Shown here: piece after piece, positions 1-8,655 of the stretch
Position numbering within the stretch: position 1 is the first letter of the stretch
How the letters are laid out: each line of letters begins with the position of its first letter
Assembly: GCF_017876655.1 (NCBI RefSeq)
Contig: NZ_JAGIOK010000001.1
Span: 496,001-560,000, forward strand
DNA length: 64,000 bases
Direction: 5' to 3'
Origin: Microbacterium imperiale
GTDB taxonomy: Bacteria > Actinomycetota > Actinomycetes > Actinomycetales > Microbacteriaceae
Position numbers and translations under genes: made by a program
Notes under the pieces: model-generated
Told to the model about the DNA's origin: nothing
The model's input: the letters and a program-made list of their open reading frames with translations, nothing else
The model's database searches: none

Positions 1-714
1 GGTCTCGAAGCGGATGGCCGGGACGAAGCCCGCGCGCCCGCACACCTCGAGCAGGTGCCCCCGGCAGCGCGGGCACCCGGCGATCCAGTCCTCGTCGGCG
101 AGCGGGGCGATCTCGATCGGGCCGGCGCCGCCCGCGGCTGGGTGGTCGGCCGGCAGCACCGCGAGCAGCTCGTCGTAGCCGATCACCTCGGTATCGAGCC
201 CACGGGCGCTCTCGCCGTGCGGATCGCTGCGGTCGCCGGGGTAGCCGAATGTGAGCGCGATGTCGGCCCGGTCGGCGCGGACGTCCGCGATCGCCTCCGG
301 CGGCTCCGCCTCGACGTAGGTCAGCGTGAGCCCGGGCTCGGCCTGAGCGAGCCGATCCATCAGGCGCGGCAGCACCGTCGGCGACGCCGAGGGGAAACCG
401 ACCATGCGGACGGTTCCCGACCGCAGCCCGGCCAGCTCCGCGAGCTCTCCGGAAGCCGCCTCGATGACGGTCGCGACGGCGGCGGCGTGCCGGGCGATGA
501 CGCGGCCGGCCTCGGTCAGCCGCATCCGTCTTCCGACGCGTTCCACGACGGGTACTCCGAGCCGCTGCTCGAGCCGTTTGACCTGCTGACTCACCGCCGG
601 CTGACTGTAGCCGAGGGATGTCGCGGCGGCGGTGATCGAGCCGCCGTCGGCGATCGCGCGCACGATGCGCAGCTCGGCGACGTCGAGACGGTAGTCGGGG
701 GCGCTCATGCTCAT
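1..714 (-). CDS. LysR-family transcriptional regulator (3' end beyond window)
   Basis: Reading the minus strand gives an open frame with a typical LysR N-terminus: ELRIVRAIADGGSITAAATS followed by a recognition helix around SQPAVSQQVKRLEQRLG and a VERVGRRMRLTEAG wing. The C-terminal part is the effector-binding fold and is still open at base 1, so the gene is truncated by the window. Two in-frame ATGs (714 and 708) sit two codons apart; neither has a clear Shine-Dalgarno, so the start is uncertain by 6 bases. A CPRC pair lies near the edge. It is divergent from the class V aminotransferase gene at 789 and probably controls it, as is usual for divergent LysR pairs. The inducer is unknown. Confidence 0.9.
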   Translation of the reverse strand, partial: MSMSAPDYRLDVAELRIVRAIADGGSITAAATSLGYSQPAVSQQVKRLEQRLGVPVVERVGRRMRLTEAGRVIARHAAAVATVIEAASGELAELAGLRSGTVRMVGFPSASPTVLPRLMDRLAQAEPGLTLTYVEAEPPEAIADVRADRADIALTFGYPGDRSDPHGESARGLDTEVIGYDELLAVLPADHPAAGGAGPIEIAPLADEDWIAGCPRCRGHLLEVCGRAGFVPAIRFET

Positions 715-788
715 AGATAACTGGACGTGATGCTTTGCATGCAAGTCCTGCCGTAGACCAATACGTCGTGTTGATCGACGCTGGAACC
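715..788. promoter_or_regulatory. Divergent LysR/aminotransferase control region with palindrome
   Basis: This 74-bp gap separates the divergent LysR and aminotransferase genes. It contains a perfect 10-bp palindrome, TTGCATGCAA, at 735-744. LysR proteins usually bind dyads in such gaps, so this is the best candidate operator. No confident -35/-10 pair was seen. Confidence 0.45.
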
Positions 789-1838
789 ATGCAGACGACA
801 GCCCTCTCGCCCGACGAGCTCCACGGCGCGTTCACCGGTGCGCGCGGGTATCTCGCAGCCTGCAGCACCGGCCTGCCGACCCGCGATACGCGCGCAGCCG
901 TGCTCGCCGACCTCGACGCACGTCCCGACCTCCTTCATTACGCCGCGGTCGCGGAACGATGCCGCACGCACTTCGCGCGCCTGGTGACGACCTCGGCCGA
1001 CCGCGTCGCGCTCGGCTCGCAGACCTCGGTCATGGTCGGCATGATCGCCGCCTCGCTGCCCGACGGTGCCACCGTGCTGTGTCCGGAGGGCGAGTTCTCA
1101 TCGCTCGTGATGCCCTTCGCCCACGCCGGCCGGGGCATCCGCGTCCGCACCGTCCCGCTGGCCGACCTCGCCGACGGGATCGGGCCGGAAATCGACCTCG
1201 TGGCGTTCTCGATCGTCCAGTCCGCGACGGGCGAGGTCGCGGACGCCGACGCCATCGTCGACGCCGCCCGACGGCACGGGGCGAAGACCCTCTGCGACGC
1301 GACCCAGGCGGTGGGCTGGCTGCCCGTCCGGGCCGACGCCTTCGATGCCCTCGTCTGCCACGCCTACAAGTGGCTCTGCGCGCCGCGCGGCGTCGCGTTC
1401 CTGGCGTTGAGCGACGACTTCGCAGCGACCCTGCATCCCATTCACGCCGGCTGGTACGCCGGCGAGAACCCCTGGGCCGCGTGCTACGGAACCGACGCGT
1501 CGCTCGCGCGTTCGGCGCGACGATTCGACGTCTCACCCGCCTGGCAGGCGATGGTCGGCGCGGAACCCGCGCTCGCGATGTTCGCGGATGCCGACCCGGT
1601 CGCCCTCCACGCCCGCGTGACGGGCCTCGCGACGGCGTTCCGCACGCGCCTCGGCCTGCCCGAGCCGATGGTCCCCACACCGATCGTCACGTGGCCGGAC
1701 GCCGACGGCGCCGACCTCGCCCGACTGACCGCCGCGGGCATCGTCGCATCGGGTCGACGGGGCAACGCGCGCGTCGCCTTCCACGTCTTCAACGACGAGG
1801 GCGACGTCGAGGCGGCGGCGCTCGCTCTGCTCGGCTGA
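789..1838 (+). CDS. Class V PLP-dependent aminotransferase-like enzyme
   Basis: A 349-residue fold-type I PLP enzyme of the cysteine desulfurase/kynureninase-like class V group. The probable PLP-binding lysine lies in HAYKWLCAPRG (about residues 193-203), and the Asp of the cofactor pocket is in TLCDATQAVGWLP about 25 residues before it. An upstream in-frame TTG at 735 would add 18 poorly conserved residues and would lie inside the palindrome, so the ATG at 789 is preferred. It stands alone opposite a LysR gene and ends just before a convergent small membrane protein gene. Substrate is not deducible: desulfurase, selenocysteine lyase or an aminotransferase role are all possible. The C-terminus (ARVAFHVFNDEGDVE) is typical of the family. 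Confidence 0.85.
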   Translation: MQTTALSPDELHGAFTGARGYLAACSTGLPTRDTRAAVLADLDARPDLLHYAAVAERCRTHFARLVTTSADRVALGSQTSVMVGMIAASLPDGATVLCPEGEFSSLVMPFAHAGRGIRVRTVPLADLADGIGPEIDLVAFSIVQSATGEVADADAIVDAARRHGAKTLCDATQAVGWLPVRADAFDALVCHAYKWLCAPRGVAFLALSDDFAATLHPIHAGWYAGENPWAACYGTDASLARSARRFDVSPAWQAMVGAEPALAMFADADPVALHARVTGLATAFRTRLGLPEPMVPTPIVTWPDADGADLARLTAAGIVASGRRGNARVAFHVFNDEGDVEAAALALLG

Positions 1839-1860
1839 GGAGCGACGACGGCGTCGCGCG

Positions 1861-2037
1861 TCAGGCGACGAGCGCCCAGCCGGTCGACGCGAGGCCGTCG
1901 ACCATGTGCGACTGCCCGCCGAAGTCGATGCCGTCCGTGAAGAAACTGATGATCACCAGCGCGAACATCAGCGCGATCGAGAGGAAGAGGATCGCGCTCG
2001 ACACGAGGGCGATGATCAGCTGTGATCGGGGACTCAT
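1861..2037 (-). CDS. Small single-span membrane protein (hypothetical)
   Basis: A 58-residue protein with a basic N-terminus and a hydrophobic span at about residues 7-33, followed by a short polar tail ending GWALVA. The ATG at 2037 was chosen because the longer upstream reading is Arg/Gly-rich and overlaps noncoding-looking sequence. It is convergent with the aminotransferase gene. I do not recognise a family. Topology (one helix, short C-terminal tail) is all that can be read. Confidence 0.6.
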   Translation of the reverse strand: MSPRSQLIIALVSSAILFLSIALMFALVIISFFTDGIDFGGQSHMVDGLASTGWALVA

Positions 2038-2098
2038 GACACCACCGTGACAGGGTTCGCGCCCGGATCCAAATGCTTGCTCCCCCCGCGGGGAGCGG

Positions 2099-3373
2099 CT
2101 AGGTGCTGCGGGCGCGCCCCGACCCTGACCCGGCGACCGCCGGCCGCCGGACGAACAGCGCTCCCAACGAGACCAGCGCAACGATCGCGAGGGCGCTCGC
2201 GGCGAGCCCGGGATAGCCGATGATCCCCAGGACTCCCCCGGCCGCTGCCGCCCCCGCCGCCCCGACGACGTTCATGACGGCGTCGCTGCGCCCCTGACGC
2301 GCCGTCCGGTGCCGAGGCGACGACGCTTCGGTCAGCAGCGCCGAGCCGGCCACGGTCGCCGCACTCCAGCCGAGGCCCAGCAGGATGAGCGAGACGGTGA
2401 CCGCGGGGGCCGACTCCGCACCCCACGCGGCCACCACGAGTGCTGCGGCGAGCAGCAGCTGGCCGAGGAGGATCGTGGGCACCCGCCCGAGGCGGTCGGC
2501 CACCAGTCCGAACACCGGAGACAGCGCGTACATCCCGGCGATGTGCAGGCTGATCGTGAGCCCGACGACCGACAGGTCGGCCCCGTGATGGACCAGGTGC
2601 AGCGGTGTCATCGCCATGACCGAGACCATGACGCCGTGAGACCCCGCGATCGCGACGACGGCGTAGCGCGCCGTCGTCGGTCGGTCCGCGGGCGCGCTGT
2701 CCGCCGCCGGACCGGGCGCCTGCGTCGCGGCCGAGTCGCGCGCCACCAGCAACGGGTCGGGCCGCAGCGCAGCCAGGTACAGCGCGATCGCGAGCACCTG
2801 AGCGACAGCGGTGAACACGTACGGGCCGGTCAGCGGCGGCATCCCCAGAGCGTCGCCCAGGCGCTCGCCCGGACCGACGAGGTTCGGCCCGAGCACTGCA
2901 CCGAAGGTCGTCGCCCACACCACGACCGAGAGGTCACGACCCCGGGTGCGGTCGGTCGCGAGGTCGGTCGCCGCGAACCGCGACTGCAGGTTCGCCGCCT
3001 GCCCGGCACCGATCAGCGCGAACGCGACCAGCAGGATCGGGAAGGCACCGAGGGCCGTTCCGACCACCACGAGGCCGACCCCGGCCAGCGCCAGCGCCAT
3101 CCCCAGCGTCAGCGGGGGGCGCCGCCCCGCGCGCGAGGCGAACGACGCGAGCGGCACCGCGAGCAGCGCCGCGCCGAGGGTCACGGCCGCCGTGGGCAGG
3201 CCGGCCAGCGCCTCATCGCCGGTGATGCGCTCGGTGATGACGGCGCCCAGCGAGATCGTCGAGCCGAAGCCGATGCCACCCAGCACCTGGCCGAGCGACA
3301 GCACGAGGAGCGCACGGCGGCGGACGGCCTCTCGCGAGGCATCCGTCAGCGGGACAGCTGAGCGCTCAGGCAT
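2099..3373 (-). CDS. MFS transporter (12-span type)
   Basis: A 424-residue major facilitator protein with alternating hydrophobic segments over its whole length and an MFS-type loop motif SRAGRRPPL between predicted helices 2 and 3. A second, similar loop (ADRLGRVPTILLG) lies in the C-terminal half, as in a 6+6 helix transporter. The start at 3373 overlaps the stop of the upstream FAH gene by 8 bases, which suggests translational coupling. A longer in-frame reading into the FAH gene is rejected. It is the last gene of a minus-strand group with FAH, ilvE and leuB. The substrate is unknown; coupling to a FAH-type enzyme would fit export or uptake of an organic acid. Confidence 0.85.
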   Translation of the reverse strand: MPERSAVPLTDASREAVRRRALLVLSLGQVLGGIGFGSTISLGAVITERITGDEALAGLPTAAVTLGAALLAVPLASFASRAGRRPPLTLGMALALAGVGLVVVGTALGAFPILLVAFALIGAGQAANLQSRFAATDLATDRTRGRDLSVVVWATTFGAVLGPNLVGPGERLGDALGMPPLTGPYVFTAVAQVLAIALYLAALRPDPLLVARDSAATQAPGPAADSAPADRPTTARYAVVAIAGSHGVMVSVMAMTPLHLVHHGADLSVVGLTISLHIAGMYALSPVFGLVADRLGRVPTILLGQLLLAAALVVAAWGAESAPAVTVSLILLGLGWSAATVAGSALLTEASSPRHRTARQGRSDAVMNVVGAAGAAAAGGVLGIIGYPGLAASALAIVALVSLGALFVRRPAVAGSGSGRARST

Positions 3374-4130
3374 CCCGGACGATGTTGCGGAGGATGCCGA
3401 GACCGTCGATCTCGACTTCCACCACATCGCCCGCCACGAGCGGGCCGACGCCCGCCGGCGTTCCGGTCAGGATGACGTCGCCGGGCAGCAGGGTGAACGC
3501 CGCCGAGGCGTACGCGATGAGGTCGGCGATGCCGTGCACCATGTCGGTCAGCGGCGCGCGCTGCTTCTCCTCGCCATTGACGCGGGCCACGAGCTCGGCC
3601 TGTGCGGGGTCGAACTCGGTCTCGATCGCGGGGCCGAGGGGGCAGAAGGTGTCGAACCCCTTCGCGCGCGCCCACTGACCGTCGCTGCGCTGCAGGTCGC
3701 GAGCGGTGACGTCGTTGGCGATCGCATACCCGAACACGTGCTCGAGCGCATCATCCGCCGTCACGTTGCGGGTGACCTTGCCGATGACGACGGCCAGCTC
3801 GCCCTCGAAGTCGACCTGCTGCGACTGGGTCGGACGCACGATCGCGTCGCCGGGACCGATCACCGAGGTGTTCGGCTTGAAGAACAGCAGCGGCTCGGCG
3901 GGCACCTCGTTGCCGAACTCGGCGGCATGGTCGCGGTAGTTGCGACCCACCGCGATGATCTTCGACCGCGGGATGACGGGAGCCAGCAGCACGGCGTCGC
4001 CGAGGGCGACGCGCTCGCCTGTCGTGTCGTAGCCGGCGTACATCGGGTCGCCGGCCAGGGTGACGAGTTCGGTGCCGTCGAGGATGCCGTAGCGGATGGT
4101 CTCGTTGTGCGAGAAGCGAACGATCTTCAC
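3366..4130 (-). CDS. Fumarylacetoacetate hydrolase (FAH) family protein
   Basis: A 254-residue FAH-superfamily enzyme with the family's metal-binding glutamates in VDFEGELAVVIGK and the conserved IAVGRNYRDHAAEFG, FFKPNTS and GYAIANDVTARDLQ motifs. The family covers acylpyruvate hydrolases, 2-hydroxyhepta-2,4-diene-1,7-dioate isomerases and oxaloacetate decarboxylases, and sequence motifs alone do not separate them. It starts 2 bases downstream of the ilvE stop and overlaps the MFS start by 8 bases, so it is almost certainly co-transcribed with both. The C-terminus (GDVILTGTPAGVG..GDVVEVEIDGLG) is complete. Confidence 0.9.
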   Translation of the reverse strand: MKIVRFSHNETIRYGILDGTELVTLAGDPMYAGYDTTGERVALGDAVLLAPVIPRSKIIAVGRNYRDHAAEFGNEVPAEPLLFFKPNTSVIGPGDAIVRPTQSQQVDFEGELAVVIGKVTRNVTADDALEHVFGYAIANDVTARDLQRSDGQWARAKGFDTFCPLGPAIETEFDPAQAELVARVNGEEKQRAPLTDMVHGIADLIAYASAAFTLLPGDVILTGTPAGVGPLVAGDVVEVEIDGLGILRNIVRDA

Positions 4131-4132
4131 GG

Positions 4133-5239
4133 TCAGCCGTCCAGCCGCACGAGCCAGCCGTGCTTGTCTTCGCGCCGGCCGTACTGGATGTCGGTCAGCT
4201 CCTCCCGCAGCGACAGCGCGAGCTCGCCGACGGGCTGCTCGTCGAAGAAGTCGCGGCCCTTGAGCACGCCGATCGGCGTCACGACTGCGGCCGTGCCGCA
4301 GGCGAAGACCTCGACGATGTCACCGGAAGCCACACCCTGGCGCCACTCGTCGAGCGACACGGCCCGGCCCTCGACCTTGTGTCCGCGGTCACGGGCGAGC
4401 TGCAGGATCGAATCGCGCGTGATGCCCTCGAGGATCGAGTCGGACTGCGGCGTGACGATCGTGCCGTCCTTGTAGACGAACACGACGTTCATGCCGCCGA
4501 GCTCCTCGACGTTGCGGTCCTGATCGAGGAAGACGACCTGGTCGCACTCGTTCTCGTACGCCTCGGCCTGCGGCAGCAGGCTCGACGCGTAGTTGCCGCC
4601 GGTCTTGGCCGCGCCCGTGCCGCCCTTGCCGGCACGCGCGTAGTCCTCGCTCAGCCAGATGGAGACGGGCTTGACTCCCCCGGTGAAGTACGCACCCGCC
4701 GGGCTCGCGATGACGTAGTACGCGACCTTGTTCGCGGGGCGCACACCGAGGAACGCCTCCTTCGCGAACATGAACGGTCGCAGGTACAGCGACTGGTCGG
4801 CCCCCGAGGGCACCCAGTCGCCGTCGACGGCGATGAGTTCGCGCAGCGACTGGATGAACCACTCGACCGGCAGCTCAGGCAGCGCGAGGCGACGGGCCGA
4901 ACGCTGCAGCCGGCGGCCGTTCTGGTCGGGGCGGAAGGTGTGCACCGATCCGTCGGCGTGGCGGTAAGCCTTGATGCCCTCGAAGATCTCCTGCCCGTAG
5001 TGCAGTACGGCCGCGGCCGGGTCGAGCGAGATCGGACCGTAGGGCTGGACGCGGGGGCGGTGCCAGCCGCCGCGGACGGACCAGCAGATGTCGACCATGT
5101 GGTCGGTGAAGTGCGTGCCGAAGCCCGGGTTCGCGAGGATCTCGTCGCGGCGCGCGGGGGCGGCGGCGGCGAGGTTGCGGGTCACGGCGAACTCGAGCGG
5201 CTCGAGTCCGGCGTCGGGGTCGTTTTCGAGAAGAGTCAT
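4133..5239 (-). CDS. ilvE: Branched-chain amino acid aminotransferase
   Basis: A 368-residue fold-type IV PLP aminotransferase carrying out the last step of Leu, Ile and Val synthesis. The PLP lysine lies in GTGAAKTGGNYASSLL, and the family motifs YGQEIFEGIKAYRHADG, YLRPFMFA and the phosphate-binding EGITRDSILQLA are present. Length is normal for actinobacterial IlvE. It sits 39 bp downstream of leuB in the same direction, so the two pathway genes are likely one operon, with FAH and MFS genes following. Confidence 0.97.
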   Translation of the reverse strand: MTLLENDPDAGLEPLEFAVTRNLAAAAPARRDEILANPGFGTHFTDHMVDICWSVRGGWHRPRVQPYGPISLDPAAAVLHYGQEIFEGIKAYRHADGSVHTFRPDQNGRRLQRSARRLALPELPVEWFIQSLRELIAVDGDWVPSGADQSLYLRPFMFAKEAFLGVRPANKVAYYVIASPAGAYFTGGVKPVSIWLSEDYARAGKGGTGAAKTGGNYASSLLPQAEAYENECDQVVFLDQDRNVEELGGMNVVFVYKDGTIVTPQSDSILEGITRDSILQLARDRGHKVEGRAVSLDEWRQGVASGDIVEVFACGTAAVVTPIGVLKGRDFFDEQPVGELALSLREELTDIQYGRREDKHGWLVRLDG

Positions 5240-5278
5240 GTGTCGTCCAAGCGGGTGTGAGGCGAGGCGGTGTCCAGG

Positions 5279-6331
5279 CTACGCCTGCAGGCGTGCCACG
5301 ATCGCGTCGCCGATCTGTGGGGTGGAGCGGGCGTCCGAGGTGCGGGCGGCGATGTCGGTTTCGACGGCTCGGGTCACGCGTTCGGCGTGATCGCGCAGCC
5401 CGAGGTGATCGAGCATGAGCGCGACCGAGAGGATCGCTGCGGTCGGGTCGGCCTTCTGCTGACCCGCGATGTCGGGCGCCGATCCGTGGACGGGCTCGAA
5501 CATCGACGGGAACGCGCCGTCGGGGTTGATGTTCCCCGAAGCGGCGAGGCCGATGCCTCCGGTGACGGCGCCGGCCAAGTCGGTCAGGATGTCGCCGAAG
5601 AGGTTGTCGGTGACGATCACGTCGAAGCGGCCCGGGTTCGTGACCAGGAAGATCGTCGCCGCGTCGACGTGCAGGTAGTCTACGGCGACCTCGGGGTGCT
5701 CCGCGGCCACCTGGTCGACGATGCGCTTCCAGATGCCTCCCGCGTGCACCAGGACGTTGGTCTTGTGCACCAGCGTGAGCTTCTGTCGCCGGCGTTCGGC
5801 CAATGCGAAGGCATAGCGCACGACACGCTCGACTCCGAACGCGGTGTTGACGGAGGTCTCGTTCGCCACCTCGTGGGGTGTCCCCCGCCGGATCGAGCCG
5901 CCGTTGCCGACGTACGGCCCCTCCGTGCCCTCGCGAACGACGACGAAGTCGATGTCGCCCGGGTCGGCCAGCGGACCGGGGACGCCGGGGTACAGCTTCG
6001 ACGGGCGCAGGTTGACGTAGTGGTCGAGCTCGAACCGCAGCTTCAGCAGCAGTCCACGCTCGATGTTGCCGTCGCGCAGCCGCGGGTCGCCGGGCACGCC
6101 GCCGACAGCACCCAGGAGGATCGCGTCATGGTCTGCGATCGCCCCGAGGTCGTCGTCGGTGAGCGTGTCGCCGGTCTCGAGGAACCGGCCTGCCCCGAGT
6201 GAGAACCGGGTCTTGTCGAAAGCAACGTCCGACCCGGCGATCACGGCGTCGAGGACCTTCTCGGCCTCCGCGACGACCTCGGGTCCGATTCCATCGCCCG
6301 GGATGACGGCAAGCTTCACGACGCGTGACAT
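5279..6331 (-). CDS. leuB: 3-isopropylmalate dehydrogenase
   Basis: A 350-residue decarboxylating dehydrogenase that oxidises 3-isopropylmalate in leucine synthesis. It starts with the [10 protein letters not shown] signature, has the substrate arginines in [21 protein letters not shown], and the metal/cofactor segment [36 protein letters not shown] marks the NAD-binding loop. It is the first gene of the leuB-ilvE-FAH-MFS series on the minus strand; the 38-bp gap to the efflux gene upstream could hold its promoter. Confidence 0.97.
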   Translation of the reverse strand: MSRVVKLAVIPGDGIGPEVVAEAEKVLDAVIAGSDVAFDKTRFSLGAGRFLETGDTLTDDDLGAIADHDAILLGAVGGVPGDPRLRDGNIERGLLLKLRFELDHYVNLRPSKLYPGVPGPLADPGDIDFVVVREGTEGPYVGNGGSIRRGTPHEVANETSVNTAFGVERVVRYAFALAERRRQKLTLVHKTNVLVHAGGIWKRIVDQVAAEHPEVAVDYLHVDAATIFLVTNPGRFDVIVTDNLFGDILTDLAGAVTGGIGLAASGNINPDGAFPSMFEPVHGSAPDIAGQQKADPTAAILSVALMLDHLGLRDHAERVTRAVETDIAARTSDARSTPQIGDAIVARLQA

Positions 6332-6369
6332 CGCTCTCCTCGTTCTCGGCGGAGCGGCGCGTCGCTCGA

Positions 6370-7917
6370 TCAGTGATCGGCGCGCCGCGAGTGGGATCCT
6401 TTCAGCGTAGTGGCCGCGATGACGCCCGCGAGAACGACCAGCACGGCGCCGATCGTCGCGGTGACGGCGACGCCGGCGTCGAAGGCGTGCGCCGCGGCAT
6501 CCAGCAGTTCCGCACCGACGGGGGCCGGGAGATGCTGGGCGACGTTGACGGCTCCGGCGAGCGTCTCACGCGCCGCATCCGCGGCCTCGGCGGGCACGCC
6601 GGGCGGCACGACCATGCCGAAGCGGTACATGGCGGTCAGGATGCCGCCGAGCACGGCGGTTCCGAGCACGGCGCCGAGCTCGTACGCGGTCTCGGAGACG
6701 GCGCTGGCCGCTCCCGCCTTCGCCGGCGGCGCGCTGGCCAGCACGAGCTCGTTCGAGACCGTCTCGGCAGCGCCGATGCCCATGCCCAGCAGGGCGAAGG
6801 CGAGCACCAGCTCGATCATGCTGTCGGGGTCGGTGGCGGTGGCGATCACGATGTACCCGGCCGTCGAGAGGACGAGTGCGGCCGGGATGACGATACGCGG
6901 TGACACCCGTCGCGAGATCGGCACGACGCCGAGGCCCGAGATGATCATCATCGCCAGTCCGGGAACGAGCGCCAGCCCGGCCTGCAGGGGCGACAGGCCG
7001 ACGATCAGCTGCAGGTGCTGGGTGACGAAGTACAGGAACCCGACGAGCGAGACGACGCTGAGCAGGTTGACCAGGAGCGCGCCGCTGAAGGTACCGCGCG
7101 TGAACAGCCGCATGTCGAGCATCGGCGAACTCAGGCGCAGCTGACGGCGGACGAACAGCCAGCCGAAGACCAGGCCGACGCCCACGAGAACGGGAGGCAG
7201 GACACCCCAGCCCTTGACCGCGAACTCCTTGATCGCATACACGATGGGCACCATCGTGAGCATCGACAGCGCGATGCTCGTCGGGTCGATGCGCCCGGGG
7301 TGGGGGTCGCGACTCTCGGGCACCAGGAACGGCGCGAGGATGAGCAGCGGCACCAGCACCGGCACCGCCATCAGGAACACCGAGCCCCATGAGAAGTGCT
7401 CGAGCAGCAGACCGCCGACGATCGGTCCGAGCGCCGCCCCGGCGGAGAACATCGACGCCCATACGGCGATCGCCAGTCGCCGCTGATCGCGGTCGGTGAA
7501 GATGCTGCGCAGCAGCGACAGGGTCGACGGCATGAGCATCGCGCCGAAAACGCCCATCGAGGCGCGGGCGGCGATGAGCCACTCGGCGCTCGGGGCGAAT
7601 GCCGCCAGCGCCGAGACCGTCGCGAACCCGGTCGCACCGATGAGCAGCAGGCGCCGGCGACCGAAGCGATCGCCGAGCGACCCCATCGTCACCAGCAGGC
7701 CGGCGAGCACGAGGGGGTAGACGTCGATGATCCAGAGCTGCTGCGCGCTCGACGGGCTGAGCGCCCGCGCGATCTCGGGCAGCGCGAAGCTCAGCACCGT
7801 GTTGTCCACCGACACCAGCAGCACCGGCAGCATCAGCACGCCGAGTGCTGCCCACCCCCGCCAGTCGGCTCGCCTGCCGTGTCCGTCAGCGATCGCGATC
7901 TCTTCAGTCAACGTCAT
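6370..7917 (-). CDS. DHA2-type MFS drug efflux transporter
   Basis: A 515-residue protein with about 14 predicted membrane spans, as in the EmrB/QacA (DHA2) family. The N-terminal motif [16 protein letters not shown] (the motif D1 region) and the loop [16 protein letters not shown] (motif A) are clear, and the C-terminal half carries [19 protein letters not shown]. It is divergent from a TetR regulator (start 7980), the standard arrangement for an inducible efflux pump. The substrate is unknown; cationic compounds or antibiotics are typical for the family. Confidence 0.92.
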   Translation of the reverse strand: MTLTEEIAIADGHGRRADWRGWAALGVLMLPVLLVSVDNTVLSFALPEIARALSPSSAQQLWIIDVYPLVLAGLLVTMGSLGDRFGRRRLLLIGATGFATVSALAAFAPSAEWLIAARASMGVFGAMLMPSTLSLLRSIFTDRDQRRLAIAVWASMFSAGAALGPIVGGLLLEHFSWGSVFLMAVPVLVPLLILAPFLVPESRDPHPGRIDPTSIALSMLTMVPIVYAIKEFAVKGWGVLPPVLVGVGLVFGWLFVRRQLRLSSPMLDMRLFTRGTFSGALLVNLLSVVSLVGFLYFVTQHLQLIVGLSPLQAGLALVPGLAMMIISGLGVVPISRRVSPRIVIPAALVLSTAGYIVIATATDPDSMIELVLAFALLGMGIGAAETVSNELVLASAPPAKAGAASAVSETAYELGAVLGTAVLGGILTAMYRFGMVVPPGVPAEAADAARETLAGAVNVAQHLPAPVGAELLDAAAHAFDAGVAVTATIGAVLVVLAGVIAATTLKGSHSRRADH

Positions 7918-7979
7918 TTATTCACCGTCCAGCCGGTATAGTAACACTCGATGCGGCCGGACGGGAGAGGATGGAGAAC
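7918..7979. promoter_or_regulatory. Divergent control region of efflux gene and tetR
   Basis: This 62-bp gap must contain both promoters and the TetR operator. A TATAGT hexamer at 7937-7942 could be a -10 box for tetR, but no matching -35 was found. GTCCAGCCGG and GCGGCCGGAC flank it as an imperfect inverted repeat (7927-7936 and 7953-7962), a possible operator. GGGAGAGG at 7963-7970 is a good ribosome site for the ATG at 7980. Confidence 0.4.
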
Positions 7980-8525
7980 ATGAGTCGTCCCCCTCGAGCA
8001 CGCGGGAGCGTCCTCGACGCCTACGAGCAGCTGCTGATCACCGACGGCGCGCGCGGAGCGACGATGGATGCCGTCGCGGCGGCGGCCGGCGTCTCGAAAG
8101 GCGGCCTGCTCTACCACTACGCCTCGAAGGAGGCCCTCGAGTCGGCTCTGCTCGACCGCATGCTCGAGCTCGCCCGGCTCGACGTCGACGAGATGGCCGG
8201 CCACCCCGACGGCATCGTCGCCACGTACCTGCGGACATCCGTCATGGACGACAGCCCGCTCGACCGAGCCCTCCTGGCCGGCTCACGGCTCGCCCAGAGC
8301 GGCCACGCCGGCGCGAGCGCCGCGTTGCGTGACGTCCGCACCCTCTGGGAAGAGGCGCTGCGGCCCCACACCCGCGACGAGACCGCGCTGCAGCTCGTGC
8401 TGCTCGTCGGCGACGGTCTCTACTTCAACAACGCCCTCGGCGCCGGCGCGGTGGTCGGGCCGCTCCCCCAGGGCGAGGACTTCGAGGCGCTCGTCCGACT
8501 CGTGCTCGAAGCGGCGTCCGCCTGA
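7980..8525 (+). CDS. TetR-family repressor of the divergent efflux gene
   Basis: A 181-residue TetR protein. Residues about 9-55 form the HTH domain (GSVLDAYEQLLITDGARGAT, then VSKGGLLYHYASKEALESA with the typical LYHYF/Y-x-SK signature). The C-terminal ligand domain resembles the TetR C-terminal class found with MFS pumps. An in-frame ATG at 7971 directly abuts the purine tract, so 7980, with a 9-base spacing, is the better start. It probably represses the pump gene at 6370-7917 and itself. Confidence 0.9.
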   Translation: MSRPPRARGSVLDAYEQLLITDGARGATMDAVAAAAGVSKGGLLYHYASKEALESALLDRMLELARLDVDEMAGHPDGIVATYLRTSVMDDSPLDRALLAGSRLAQSGHAGASAALRDVRTLWEEALRPHTRDETALQLVLLVGDGLYFNNALGAGAVVGPLPQGEDFEALVRLVLEAASA

Positions 8526-8553
8526 TCGCACCGACGCCCCTGATCGCACCGAC
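8521..8553. repeat. Tandem 15-bp duplication at the tetR 3' end
   Basis: Two identical 15-base copies (8521-8535 and 8539-8553) repeat with an 18-base period. The first contains the tetR stop codon, so the second is a noncoding duplicate of the gene's last bases. Confidence 0.7.
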
Positions 8554-8599
8554 CCCACCGCGACGGGGCGCACGACCGAGCCGTGACCCCGCAACGACG

Positions 8600-8634
8600 A
8601 CGGCGGCGGCCGGGTCGCCCCGCGCCGCCGCCGT
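8600..8634. terminator. GC-rich hairpin between convergent tetR and serA
   Basis: An 11-bp perfect inverted repeat (8600-8610 with 8624-8634) lies between two convergent genes and could end transcription from either side. It lacks a T tract, as many actinobacterial terminators do. Confidence 0.5.
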
Positions 8635-8655
8635 GGTTGATCCGCGTGCCGCGGG

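Noticed and set aside
1030..1680. Long Arg-rich frames antisense to known genes (many across the window)
   Set aside because: Composition (Arg/Gly/Pro) and overlap with well-supported genes mark them as high-GC shadow frames.
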